NCBI GenBank assembly: GCA_020637895.1
Contig: JACKJP010000002.1
Span: 682,001-746,000, forward strand
Source: Rhodobiaceae bacterium
Lineage (GTDB): Bacteria > Pseudomonadota > Alphaproteobacteria > Rhizobiales > Tepidamorphaceae
Direction: 5' to 3'
DNA length: 64,000 nt
Shown here: one piece after another, positions 26,152 to 34,670 of the stretch
Numbering within the stretch: position 1 is the stretch's first letter
Layout of the letters: each line of letters opens with the position of its first letter
Notes under the pieces: generated by a model
The model's database searches: none
The model's input: the letters and a program-made list of their open reading frames with translations, nothing else
What the model was told of the DNA's origin: nothing
Translations under genes and position numbers: made by a program

Positions 26152-27071
26152 GTGCCCCTCGCAGGAAACAGGCCGGCCGGCCGGAAAAACAGGACAACGG
26201 CCATCAGAATGTAAATCAGCATCGATGCGAGCGCCGGGCCGACATCGTTTGCCGCCGACGGCGACAGGAACAGTTTCATCAGATCGGTTGCGAAGGAGCG
26301 GCCCATCGTATCGACAAAGCCGATGATCAGGGCAGCGAGAAACGCGCCGCGTACCGACCCAATGCCGCCGATGACGATGACGACAAAGGCAAGGATCAGG
26401 AGATTGTCGCCCATGCTCGGTTCAACGGCGAGGATGGGCGCGGCCATCATGCCGGCGAAACCTGCCAGCATTGCCCCGAAGCCGAAGACCATCGCGAAAA
26501 GGCGATCGATATTGATGCCCAGCGCCGCGACGATCGGCGCGTGGGTTGCGCCGGCGCGCACCAGCATGCCGACCCGCGTGCGGGCGATGAGCAGCCATAG
26601 CAGCAGAGCGACGGCAAGGCCGGCGGCGATGATGCCGATGCGATATACGGGATAGAGCAGGCCGGGCATCAGGACGATCGAGCCTGAAAGCGCCTCCGGT
26701 ATGGGAAGCGAAAGAGGGGATGGCCCCCAGATCATGCGGGCCGCCTCGTTCAGCGTCAGGATAACGCCGAAAGTGGCGAGCACCTGGTCCAGATGGTCCC
26801 TGCCCATAAGGTGTCGGAAGACGAGCCACTGCAGCAACAGCCCGAAGGCGAGCGAGGCGGCCAGCGCCAGGATCACGGCAATCATGAAATTGCCGGTGAG
26901 CAGCCAGGCGGTGACAGCAAAATAGGCGCCCGCCATGTACTGCACGCCATGCGCGAGATTGATGAAATCCATCACGCCGAAAACGAGCGTCAGGCCGGCG
27001 GCGATCAGGAATAGCAGGATGCCGAGTTGCAGCCCGTTCAGGCTCTGCACCGCCATGAGCATCAGGCTCAT
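26148..27071 (-). CDS. livH: Branched-chain amino-acid ABC transporter permease LivH
   Basis: The second permease, with the LivH motif GVMDFINLAHGVQYMAGAY and GINIDRLFAMVFGFGAMLAG. I chose the ATG at 27071 (307 residues, GGGGG about 8 bases upstream); the frame is open to 27167 but that would cross the hairpin before it. It is separated from the binding-protein gene by 67 bp that hold a strong hairpin. Confidence 0.94.
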   Translation of the reverse strand: MSLMLMAVQSLNGLQLGILLFLIAAGLTLVFGVMDFINLAHGVQYMAGAYFAVTAWLLTGNFMIAVILALAASLAFGLLLQWLVFRHLMGRDHLDQVLATFGVILTLNEAARMIWGPSPLSLPIPEALSGSIVLMPGLLYPVYRIGIIAAGLAVALLLWLLIARTRVGMLVRAGATHAPIVAALGINIDRLFAMVFGFGAMLAGFAGMMAAPILAVEPSMGDNLLILAFVVIVIGGIGSVRGAFLAALIIGFVDTMGRSFATDLMKLFLSPSAANDVGPALASMLIYILMAVVLFFRPAGLFPARGT

Positions 27072-27091
27072 CGAATTCGCCCCCGGAAATG

Positions 27092-27124
27092 GATCGCGGG
27101 CCGGATCGTCTCCGGCCCGCGATC
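27092..27124 (-). other. Perfect 14-bp hairpin between livK and livH
   Basis: Arms at 27092-27105 and 27111-27124 are exact complements around a 5-base loop (TCGTC or its complement). On the transcript strand the bases after the stem are CATTTCC, not a U-run, so it is more likely an mRNA-stabilising or partial termination element. Such elements often raise the amount of binding protein over membrane subunits. Confidence 0.7.
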
Positions 27125-27138
27125 GAGTTCGTATGAAA

Positions 27139-28305
27139 TCACATTTTACACTGTTCGGCGTAGGCATCGCCGTGATCGGTGAAGACCTTCTCGACCGCTT
27201 CGGTCACATAGGCGCCGGCATCGTTCTTCACCGCCTTCACCAGATAGAAATCCTGGATCGGAAAATGGTTGGTGTTGAACTTGAAGGAACCGCGCGTGGA
27301 GTCGAAGGACGCGGTTTCCAGCGCCTTGACCAGCGAATCCTTGTCGAGCTTGCCGCCCGAGGCCTTGACCGCCGCATCGATCAGCTTTGCGGTATCGTAG
27401 CCCTGGCTGGCATAGAGCGAGGGCTCATAACCATAGGCGGCGCGGAAGGCCTCAACGAAGGCCTTGTTCGCCGCGTTGTCGAGGTTCGGGGCCCACTGGC
27501 TGCCGGCAAACATGCCGACGGCGTCATCCTTGGTCGCGGGCAGGGTCGTCTCATCGACGGTAAAGGCCGACAGGAAGGGAATGGTGCCGGTCAGGCCCGC
27601 CTGGCTGTACTGCTTCACGAGGTTGACGCCCATGCCGCCCGGCATGAACGTGAAGACGGCATCCGGCTTGGCCGCGGCGATGCGCGCCAGTTCGGCGGAA
27701 AAATCGAGCTGGCCGAGCTGGGTGAAGATTTCGTCGGCCACCTCGCCCTTGTAGTAGCGCTTGAAGCCAGCCATTGAGTCCTTGCCAGCCTGATAGTTCG
27801 GCGCCATCAGAATGACCTTCTTGAAGCCCTTCGACTCGGCATACTGGCCCATGACCTCATGGTTGTTGTCGTTTTGCCACGCGGTGTTGAAGTAGGTTGC
27901 CGAGCAACCCTGGCCGGCAAGCGGCGCGGGACCGGCATTCGGGCTGATGACGACAACGCCAGCGTCGCTGAGCGGCTTTGCCACCGCCATCATGACATTC
28001 GAAAACACGGTGCCCACGACGATCTGCACTTTGTCGCTTTCGGCCAGTTCCCTGGCCTTGCTGACCGCGACATCCGGCTTGAGTTCGTCATCGGCGACGA
28101 TCACTTCGGTGGCGACGCCGCCGAACTTGCCGTCGGCTTCCTTCAGGCCGAGCATGAAGCCGTCCTGCACATGTTTGCCGAGCGACGCGGCCGGACCGGA
28201 AAGGGTCAGCATCATGCCGATCTTCAGGTCGTCCGCTGCTGCCGAACCGGCAGCGATCCCGAGCGCTGCGGCAAAAGCCAGCGCACCCACTCCAAACTTC
28301 TTCAT
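27139..28305 (-). CDS. livK: Branched-chain amino-acid ABC transporter substrate-binding protein
   Basis: A periplasmic binding protein of the Leu/Ile/Val family (Peripla_BP_6), 388 residues with a signal peptide (ALAFAAALGIAAGSAAA). The mature protein starts DDLKIGMMLTLSGPAASLGK. Two lobes are visible by the repeated alpha/beta pattern. The ATG at 28305 follows a GGGAG site; a longer frame to 28368 lacks a proper signal. It is the first gene of the liv operon, with the ligand unproven. Confidence 0.94.
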   Translation of the reverse strand: MKKFGVGALAFAAALGIAAGSAAADDLKIGMMLTLSGPAASLGKHVQDGFMLGLKEADGKFGGVATEVIVADDELKPDVAVSKARELAESDKVQIVVGTVFSNVMMAVAKPLSDAGVVVISPNAGPAPLAGQGCSATYFNTAWQNDNNHEVMGQYAESKGFKKVILMAPNYQAGKDSMAGFKRYYKGEVADEIFTQLGQLDFSAELARIAAAKPDAVFTFMPGGMGVNLVKQYSQAGLTGTIPFLSAFTVDETTLPATKDDAVGMFAGSQWAPNLDNAANKAFVEAFRAAYGYEPSLYASQGYDTAKLIDAAVKASGGKLDKDSLVKALETASFDSTRGSFKFNTNHFPIQDFYLVKAVKNDAGAYVTEAVEKVFTDHGDAYAEQCKM

Positions 28306-28439
28306 CGAACCGTTCACTCCCTTGATTGCCCGTAGGATTCCGCTCTCGCCCCGCACTGGCGCGAACATGAAGGCGGCAGCTTAAAAGCGGGACATGCGAT
28401 CACGCAATGCGCTTAAGGTCTGACGCGCGCCAAAGCCTT

Positions 28440-28471
28440 ACGTATTTCTCCTTAAGGGTAAGAAATTACGT
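28440..28471. promoter_or_regulatory. AT-rich imperfect palindrome upstream of livK
   Basis: ACGTATTTCT and AGAAATTACGT form inverted arms (one bulged base) flanking a central CCTTAAGG palindrome. It lies 135-166 bp upstream of the livK start and 90-120 bp before the divergent small gene at 28563. In GC-rich DNA this symmetry suggests an operator, for example for an Lrp- or GntR-type regulator of amino-acid uptake; the regulator is unknown. Confidence 0.35.
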
Positions 28472-28562
28472 GATTTTACTGCGACATCGCGCACCATCGA
28501 CCCGCATCGCCGGAGCGCCTAGATGCACCGTCATATTGCAGTGCAAAAAAGGAAAAGAGCAG

Positions 28563-28682
28563 ATGTCCTCCCTTCGCATCGCCCCCCGCACACTCGACCG
28601 CATCACGGCCGCCGGTTTCTTCGTGCTCCTGCTGACGCCGGTCTTCTACGCCTGGCATCTGGTGACAACGACCGCCATCTGA
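28563..28682 (+). CDS. 39-residue single-pass membrane peptide
   Basis: A short frame with ATG at 28563 and a purine-rich AGGAAAAGAG site just upstream. The product has a basic N-terminus (RIAPRTLDRI) followed by one hydrophobic helix (AAGFFVLLLTPVFYAWHLV), so an N-in topology is expected. The stop lies 107 bp before the HisD-like gene on the same strand. No homologue comes to mind. The frame and ribosome site support coding, but the length makes it uncertain. Confidence 0.45.
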   Translation: MSSLRIAPRTLDRITAAGFFVLLLTPVFYAWHLVTTTAI

Positions 28683-28789
28683 CCGCCGGCCATCGTAAAT
28701 CCGCGGCGCGATCGCGCTTGCGCATGGCGGCCCGCTCGTTTAGGCCCCTTGGGCACATCAACCAGGGGACAGGGATTGCCGGGCGCGCC

Positions 28790-30109
28790 ATGGGCGATAT
28801 CCGCATTGTCAGACTGACCGACCTCGACGCCAACGCGCGTGCCGGACTGACCCGGCGCGCCGAGGAGGACTTCTCGCGCTATGTCGAAGGCGCCCGCCCC
28901 ATCATCGAGGCGGTGCGCACGCGCGGCGACGAAGCGCTTGCAGAGTTTGCCGCCAAATTCGACGGCGCGCCCGTCGCCGCCGACGGCATTGCAGCCACCG
29001 CTGCCGAGTTCGATGCCGCAGAAAACCGGCTCGGCGACGATCTCAAGGCAGCAATGCAGCTGGCCGCAGCCAATATCCGGCGGTTTCACGAAGAACAGAA
29101 ACCGGAAGCCCTCGTCATGACCGAGATGGCTCCCGGCGTTCTCGCCGGCGACCGCGTTACGCCCATTCCTTCGGTCGCCGCCTATGTGCCGCGCGGCAAG
29201 GGCGCGTTTCCCTCGGTCGCGCTGATGACGACCATTCCCGCCGTGGTCGCCGGCGTAAAGCGCATCGCCGTGCTGACACCGCCGACGCCTGAAGGCGGCA
29301 TCGACGACGCGACCCTTTATGCCTGCCGGCTTGCTGGTGTTTCGGAAGTCTTCCGCTGCGGCGGCGCGCAGGCAGTCGCCGCAGTCGCCTATGGAACGCA
29401 GACCGTACCGAAGATGGCAAAGGTGCTTGGGCCGGGTAGCCCCTGGGTCGTCGCCGCGATGCAGCTGCTTTCCAATGTCATCGACGTCGGTCCGCCGGCT
29501 GGCCCATCTGAATCGATCATTCTCGCCGAGGCCGGATCGAACATCCGAAATGTCGCACTCGACCTTCTCAACGAGGCCGAGCATGGTCCCGATTCCTCGG
29601 CGTGGCTCGTCACGCCCGACGCCGATCTGGCATCCGCCGCCGCAGGCGAGATCGAAGCGCTGCTTGGGCAAATGGGGCCGGAACGCGCAGGGTATGCACG
29701 CACCGTCCTGTCAGGACCTGCCGGTGGCATCCTCATCACGCCGGACATGCAGACAGCCTGCGACTTCATCAACGACTACGCGCCCGAGCATCTGATGGTG
29801 CATGCAGCGGACCCGTTCACGCTGCTGGAAAAGCTGGAGAACGCCGGCGAAATCCTGCTGGGCGGAAATACCGCGATCGCCATTGCAAATTATGTGCTTG
29901 GACCCAATCACGTACTGCCGACCGGTGGCTGGGCGAAAACCCGCTCGGCGCTCTCGGTCCATGACTTCATGAAGCGGCAGACGATCGCGCATCTGACCCG
30001 TGCCGGCTTCGACCGGCTTGCAGGCGCCGCAGAGACTTTCGCTCGCTACGAAGGGTTCGACGCGCATGCCAATGCCGTTTCCAGCCTGCGACAGCGCCAA
30101 AACGACTAG
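28790..30109 (+). CDS. hisD: Histidinol dehydrogenase family protein with altered zinc ligands
   Basis: A 439-residue NAD-dependent dehydrogenase of the HisD family. The canonical enzyme oxidises L-histidinol to L-histidine in two steps. The fold motifs (VAAYVPRGKGAFPS, FRCGGAQAVAAVAYGT, KVLGPGSPWV) and the catalytic pair in APEHL (E333, H334) are present. However, two of the four zinc ligands known from E. coli HisD differ: Gln259 aligns with E262 (in NEAEHGPDS) and Asp360 with N367 (in AIANYVLGPNHVLPT). H265 and H426 are kept. No other his gene is nearby, so a different alcohol substrate is possible. I chose the ATG at 28790 because upstream residues are unlike the family. Confidence 0.88.
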   Translation: MGDIRIVRLTDLDANARAGLTRRAEEDFSRYVEGARPIIEAVRTRGDEALAEFAAKFDGAPVAADGIAATAAEFDAAENRLGDDLKAAMQLAAANIRRFHEEQKPEALVMTEMAPGVLAGDRVTPIPSVAAYVPRGKGAFPSVALMTTIPAVVAGVKRIAVLTPPTPEGGIDDATLYACRLAGVSEVFRCGGAQAVAAVAYGTQTVPKMAKVLGPGSPWVVAAMQLLSNVIDVGPPAGPSESIILAEAGSNIRNVALDLLNEAEHGPDSSAWLVTPDADLASAAAGEIEALLGQMGPERAGYARTVLSGPAGGILITPDMQTACDFINDYAPEHLMVHAADPFTLLEKLENAGEILLGGNTAIAIANYVLGPNHVLPTGGWAKTRSALSVHDFMKRQTIAHLTRAGFDRLAGAAETFARYEGFDAHANAVSSLRQRQND

Positions 30110-30112
30110 GCG

Positions 30113-30979
30113 CTATTTCGCAGCCTGCCGCGCGGCGGCCCTGGCGGTCTCGATATAGATTTCCCGCAGACGCTTCGTGACCGGGCCGGGCGCTCCGTTG
30201 CCAATCGGGCGGCCGTCAAGTTCGACAATCGGCATGACGAGCGCCGTCGCGGCGGTCAGAAACATTTCGCGCGCGGCGTAGGCCTCTTTTAGGGTAAAGG
30301 GGCGCTCGTGCAGCACGATGCCGGTTTCGTCAGCGAGCTTCATCGTCGTGCGCCGGGTAATGCCGGCGAGAATGGCGCTCGACAGCTGACGTGTCACAAG
30401 CGACCCGTCCGCCGCGACGATCCACAGATTCGACGACGCGCCTTCAGTAACCGTTCCGTCCTCATGCATTACCGCTTCGCCCGCGCCGGCGGCGGCAGCC
30501 GTCTGCTTGGCGAGAACCTGAGCCAGAAGCGCCACCGACTTGATGTCCCGGCGGGTCCAGCGGATATCGGGAACAGACACAGCCTTGATGCCTGATCTGG
30601 CACCCGGCGCATCAACGAGATCGCGCGCCTGCGTGAACAGGACGACCGTCTGACTGACGTTCTTCGGAAAGGCGAAATCGCGTTCGGCTGCGCCTCGCGT
30701 TACCTGCAGATAGACCGCGCCTTCTGTCAGGCCGTTCCGCTTGACGATCTCGCGGTGAAGCTGCTCGAGCGCCGGCCCATCCATCGGCATGCCCATGCCG
30801 ATTTCCTTCAGCGAACGCTGCAATCGCGCAATATGCGCTTCGAAATCCACGAGCCCGCCATCGATGACGCAGGTCACCTCATATGCCCCGTCGGCAAACA
30901 GGAAACCGCGATCGAGCACGGAGACCCGCGCGTCTTCCAGCGGCAGAAACTGGCCGTTCACATAGGCGATGCGGGACAT
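30113..30979 (-). CDS. dat: D-amino-acid (D-alanine) transaminase
   Basis: A PLP-dependent class IV aminotransferase, 288 residues, which typically interconverts D-alanine and D-glutamate with their 2-oxo acids. The N-terminus YVNGQFLPLEDARVSVLDRG is the class IV signature, the PLP lysine is K147 (in RRDIKSVALLA), and the conserved Glu is in TVTEGASSN. It is convergent with the HisD-like gene with only 3 bases between stops. Branched-chain aminotransferase is the main alternative, but the N-terminal motif and DIKS fit D-amino-acid enzymes better. Confidence 0.92.
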   Translation of the reverse strand: MSRIAYVNGQFLPLEDARVSVLDRGFLFADGAYEVTCVIDGGLVDFEAHIARLQRSLKEIGMGMPMDGPALEQLHREIVKRNGLTEGAVYLQVTRGAAERDFAFPKNVSQTVVLFTQARDLVDAPGARSGIKAVSVPDIRWTRRDIKSVALLAQVLAKQTAAAAGAGEAVMHEDGTVTEGASSNLWIVAADGSLVTRQLSSAILAGITRRTTMKLADETGIVLHERPFTLKEAYAAREMFLTAATALVMPIVELDGRPIGNGAPGPVTKRLREIYIETARAAARQAAK

Positions 30980-31113
30980 GGGCGACCTTCTCTGGCAGGC
31001 GTTCGGATGGCCCCGTCTTTAAGGTAAGGCACCGGCGCGGGGAAGCGCCTTCTTGACAGGGCAGCCGGGGAAAAGTCACTTGCGGGCAGCATAACCTGAC
31101 TGGCGGAAGACCC

Positions 31114-32667
31114 ATGAGCAACCATAACCTCTACGCCCAGATCGCCGCGCGCTTTCCGGCCAAGCCTGAAGACAAGCTGTTTGCCAGGCTGCCCGACGGA
31201 CGCCGCTACAGCTATGGCGATGTCGACCGGGTTTCCGCGCAGTTTGCAAATCTGGTTCGCGCGCTCGGGGCAATGCCCGGCGACCGCGTTGCCGTTCAGG
31301 TTGAAAAGAGCATCGAGGCGCTGATGCTCTATCTCGGCGTTGTGCGCGCCGGCTGCGTCTTCCTGCCGTTGAATACCGGCTATCCGCCTGCCGAAGTCGC
31401 CTATTTTCTGGGTGATGCCAAACCTGCACTGTTCATCTGCTCGCCGGAAAAGCGTGAGGCGCTCGCACCAGTCGCCAGGGACGCCGGCGCGCGGCTTGAG
31501 ACGCTCGGCGTCTACCGGACGCCCAGGGACGACGAAAGCGTCGAGGCCATAGCCGGCACCATCGCGGCGATGGGGCTTGAAGCGGCAAAATCGTTCCAGA
31601 CCCATGAGAATGACGGCTCGGATCTCGCGGCTATTCTCTACACGTCCGGCACCACCGGACGCTCAAAGGGCGCGATGCTCAGCCATGACAACCTCGCGTC
31701 CAATTCCATTACACTCGCGGAATACTGGCGATTCACGCCCGACGATGTGCTGATCCACGCCCTGCCGATCTTCCATACACACGGCCTTTTCGTCGCGACC
31801 AACGTTGCCCTGTTCGCGAATGCCTCGATCATTCTCCTGCAGAAGTTCGACGCTGCCGAAGTCCTCCGCTGGATGCCGGAGGCGACCTCGATGATGGGCG
31901 TTCCGACCTTCTATACGCGCCTGCTCGACGAGACGGGGCTCACGAAAGACGTTGCGTCGGGGATGCGCCTTTTTGTTTCGGGCTCCGCGCCGCTGCTCGC
32001 CGAAACGCATCGCGCCTGGACCGAGCGAACGGGCCACAAGATTCTCGAACGCTACGGCATGACCGAAACCAACATGAACACCTCCAACCCCTATGACGGC
32101 GAACGGCGTCCGGGAACGGTCGGCTTCGCCCTGCCCGGCGTATTGCTCAGGATCGTCGACCCGGAAACGGGCACGCCGGTAAAGAAGGGTGAAATCGGGA
32201 TGATCGAGGTGAAGGGGCCGAATGTCTTTTCCGGCTATTGGCAAATGCCGGAGAAGACCGCGAGCGAGTTCCGCACTGACGGCTTCTTCATCACCGGCGA
32301 TCTCGCCCGCGAGGACGAGGATGGCTATGTCCACATCGTCGGGCGCGGCAAGGACCTCATCATTACCGGGGGCTTCAACGTTTATCCGAAGGAAGTCGAG
32401 GGGCATATCGACGACATGGACGGCGTCAACGAATCGGCTGTGATCGGCGTGCCGCACCGTGATTTCGGCGAAGCGGTCGTCGCCATTGTCGTGCCGGAAA
32501 AAGGCGCTTCGCCAGACCCGGATGCTATTGGCGCGGCACTGCGCGAAAAGCTCGCCGCTTTCAAATGCCCCAAGAAGATCTTCATCGTCGACGAACTCCC
32601 TCGCAACACGATGGGCAAGGTTCAGAAGAACCTGCTGCGCGATCAATATAAGGGCATCTTCGGCTAG
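31114..32667 (+). CDS. matB: Malonyl-CoA synthetase (acyl-CoA ligase family)
   Basis: An ANL-superfamily ligase of 517 residues that, by best resemblance, activates malonate to malonyl-CoA. The ATP-binding loop is YTSGTTGRSKGAML, the core motif GHKILERYGMTETNM, the hinge FFITGDLARED, and the C-terminal lysine motif PRNTMGKVQKN. The N-terminus NLYAQIAARFPA and the motif MTETNMNTSNPYDG match rhizobial MatB proteins from memory. No malonate decarboxylase or carrier is adjacent. Another short-chain or dicarboxylic acid substrate is the alternative. Confidence 0.85.
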   Translation: MSNHNLYAQIAARFPAKPEDKLFARLPDGRRYSYGDVDRVSAQFANLVRALGAMPGDRVAVQVEKSIEALMLYLGVVRAGCVFLPLNTGYPPAEVAYFLGDAKPALFICSPEKREALAPVARDAGARLETLGVYRTPRDDESVEAIAGTIAAMGLEAAKSFQTHENDGSDLAAILYTSGTTGRSKGAMLSHDNLASNSITLAEYWRFTPDDVLIHALPIFHTHGLFVATNVALFANASIILLQKFDAAEVLRWMPEATSMMGVPTFYTRLLDETGLTKDVASGMRLFVSGSAPLLAETHRAWTERTGHKILERYGMTETNMNTSNPYDGERRPGTVGFALPGVLLRIVDPETGTPVKKGEIGMIEVKGPNVFSGYWQMPEKTASEFRTDGFFITGDLAREDEDGYVHIVGRGKDLIITGGFNVYPKEVEGHIDDMDGVNESAVIGVPHRDFGEAVVAIVVPEKGASPDPDAIGAALREKLAAFKCPKKIFIVDELPRNTMGKVQKNLLRDQYKGIFG

Positions 32668-32676
32668 GCCGGTCGG

Positions 32677-33603
32677 TCAAACCGGCGGACGGAATGGCTT
32701 GCCAAGGCATGCGGGCGCTGCCGAATAGGCGGACCCCGGGCGCATCGAGATGATCGTCAGGACCAGGATCGTCGCCAGATAGGGCATCATCGCCAGCACC
32801 TCCGGCGCGATCAGGCCGAAGCCCGCGGCCTTGGCGTGGAGTTCAAGCGTCATGACGAGACCGAACAGATAGGCTCCGGCCAGCAGACGCCCCGGCCGCC
32901 ATGACGCGAAGACGACAAGGGCGAGCGCGATCCAGCCACGCCCGGCTGTCAGCTTTTCCGACCACATCGGCGTCAGCATCAGCGAGAAGCAGGCGCCGCC
33001 AAGCCCCGCCATCGCGCCGCCGAAGGCCACGGCAAGATACCGGATGGCGATGACGTTGTAGCCGATCGAATGGGCCGCATCGGCCGATTCTCCCACGGCC
33101 CTGAGAATGAGCCCGGCACGTGAGCGGCTCAGAAACCAGGCAACGCCAACCGTCAGCACGAGGGACAGATATACCATCGGGTGATGGGAGAAGATCAGTC
33201 GGCCCAGCGGATGCAGCGCCAGCACGTCGGGAAAGATGCGGATGGACGCATCCACGGTTCTGCCGACGAAACCCTTGCCGGCCAGAGCCGAAAGACCGGT
33301 GCCGAAGATCGTCAGTGCGAGACCCGTGGCGACCTGATTGGCGGCAAGCGTCAGCGTCAGCACGGCAAAGACCATCGACGCGGCCGCGCCGGCAACGATC
33401 GCCGCGATGAACCCGAGCGTCGGACTGCCCGTTGTCGCCGCCATGGCAAAGCCGGTGACCGCGCCGATCAGCATCATACCTTCAACGCCGAGATTGAGGA
33501 CGCCGGATTTTTCCACGACCAATGCTCCGAGCCCGGCGATCAGAACCGGCGTGGAGGCGGTGATGACGGTGACGAAAATGGCAATCAGGATATCGGCGCT
33601 CAT
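32677..33603 (-). CDS. Nucleoside-type ABC transporter permease (second)
   Basis: A 308-residue permease of the BPD_transp_2 family, of the NupQ/YufQ group that imports nucleosides together with a BMP-type binding protein. Visible family elements are KSGVLNLGVEGMMLIGAVTGF and GWIALALVVFASWRPGR. About eight membrane segments. It overlaps the first permease gene by 4 bp. Substrate is inferred from relatives. Confidence 0.9.
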   Translation of the reverse strand: MSADILIAIFVTVITASTPVLIAGLGALVVEKSGVLNLGVEGMMLIGAVTGFAMAATTGSPTLGFIAAIVAGAAASMVFAVLTLTLAANQVATGLALTIFGTGLSALAGKGFVGRTVDASIRIFPDVLALHPLGRLIFSHHPMVYLSLVLTVGVAWFLSRSRAGLILRAVGESADAAHSIGYNVIAIRYLAVAFGGAMAGLGGACFSLMLTPMWSEKLTAGRGWIALALVVFASWRPGRLLAGAYLFGLVMTLELHAKAAGFGLIAPEVLAMMPYLATILVLTIISMRPGSAYSAAPACLGKPFRPPV

Positions 33604-34670
33604 GCGTTTTCATCCCTTTCGAACACCAGCCGGTTGCTGACGAACACATCGACCGCCAGCAGGAAGAAGAGCATCATCGCCTGAAAGACGCCGATGGCGG
33701 CATTGGGTACGCCAAGCCGGGTCTGTGCGATCTCGCCTCCGACAATCGAAATAGCAAGGACGAGCGCGCCCAGCACGATGCCCAGAGGATTGAGGCGGCC
33801 GAGAAAGGCGACGATGATCGCGGCAAAGCCGTAGCCGACGCCGAACTGCGGCGTGAGCTGGCCGAAAGGACCTGCCGCCTCGAATATTCCGGCAAGACCG
33901 GCAAGGCCGCCGCTCAGCATCAGGCTGAACCAGACCACCCGGTCGTTGCGGAAGCCCCCGTAGAGCGCCGCGTGCGGCGCAAGTCCGACCGTTCTGCCGG
34001 CAAACCCGACGGTCGTCCGTTGCATGACGATCCACATCACGAGCGCGATGACGAGCGCGAGGGGGACGCCGAGATGTATCACCGTTCCCGGGACCACGAT
34101 CGGCAGGGATTCGGCCGCTTCGAAGAGCCGTGTCTGAGGAAAATTGAAGCCGTTCGGGTCACGCCAGGGACCGCGTGTCAGATAGAACAGGAGCTGGATG
34201 GCGACATAGGTCAGCATCAGCGTCACCAGTATTTCGTTGACGCGGAAGCGGGTGCGCAGAAGCGCAGGCAACGCCGCCCATGCCATGCCGCCAAGCACAC
34301 CGGCGAAGCACATCAGCGGCAGGGGCGAGCCGGGAAGGGAACCGTCCGCGAGCAGCGCAACGCCCGTTCCGGCAATCGCGCCGGCGATATACTGACCCTC
34401 GGCACCGATGTTCCAGACATTGGCCCGGAAACCGTAGGCCAGACCGCATGCAATGATCAGCATCGGCGCCGCCTTGACGCCGAGATCCTGCCAGCGCTGG
34501 GGGTTGAGGACAGGCTCCAGGAAGATCGTCTCAACCGCCTTGAGGCCGTTGATACCAAGCGCGGCAAAGACGAGCGTTCCGACGATCATGGTCGCAAGAA
34601 CCGCAAGGACCGGCCCGAACCAGAAAATCAGCCGCGAGGGCTTGAGACGGGGGACTATCGCTATTTTCAT
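33600..34670 (-). CDS. Nucleoside-type ABC transporter permease (first)
   Basis: A 356-residue permease of the NupP/YufP group. The family motif NVWNIGAEGQYIAGAIAGTG is clear, as is LRTRFRVNEILVTLMLTYVA. It overlaps the ATPase gene by 4 bp and the second permease by 4 bp, so the three are one operon. Confidence 0.91.
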   Translation of the reverse strand: MKIAIVPRLKPSRLIFWFGPVLAVLATMIVGTLVFAALGINGLKAVETIFLEPVLNPQRWQDLGVKAAPMLIIACGLAYGFRANVWNIGAEGQYIAGAIAGTGVALLADGSLPGSPLPLMCFAGVLGGMAWAALPALLRTRFRVNEILVTLMLTYVAIQLLFYLTRGPWRDPNGFNFPQTRLFEAAESLPIVVPGTVIHLGVPLALVIALVMWIVMQRTTVGFAGRTVGLAPHAALYGGFRNDRVVWFSLMLSGGLAGLAGIFEAAGPFGQLTPQFGVGYGFAAIIVAFLGRLNPLGIVLGALVLAISIVGGEIAQTRLGVPNAAIGVFQAMMLFFLLAVDVFVSNRLVFERDENA

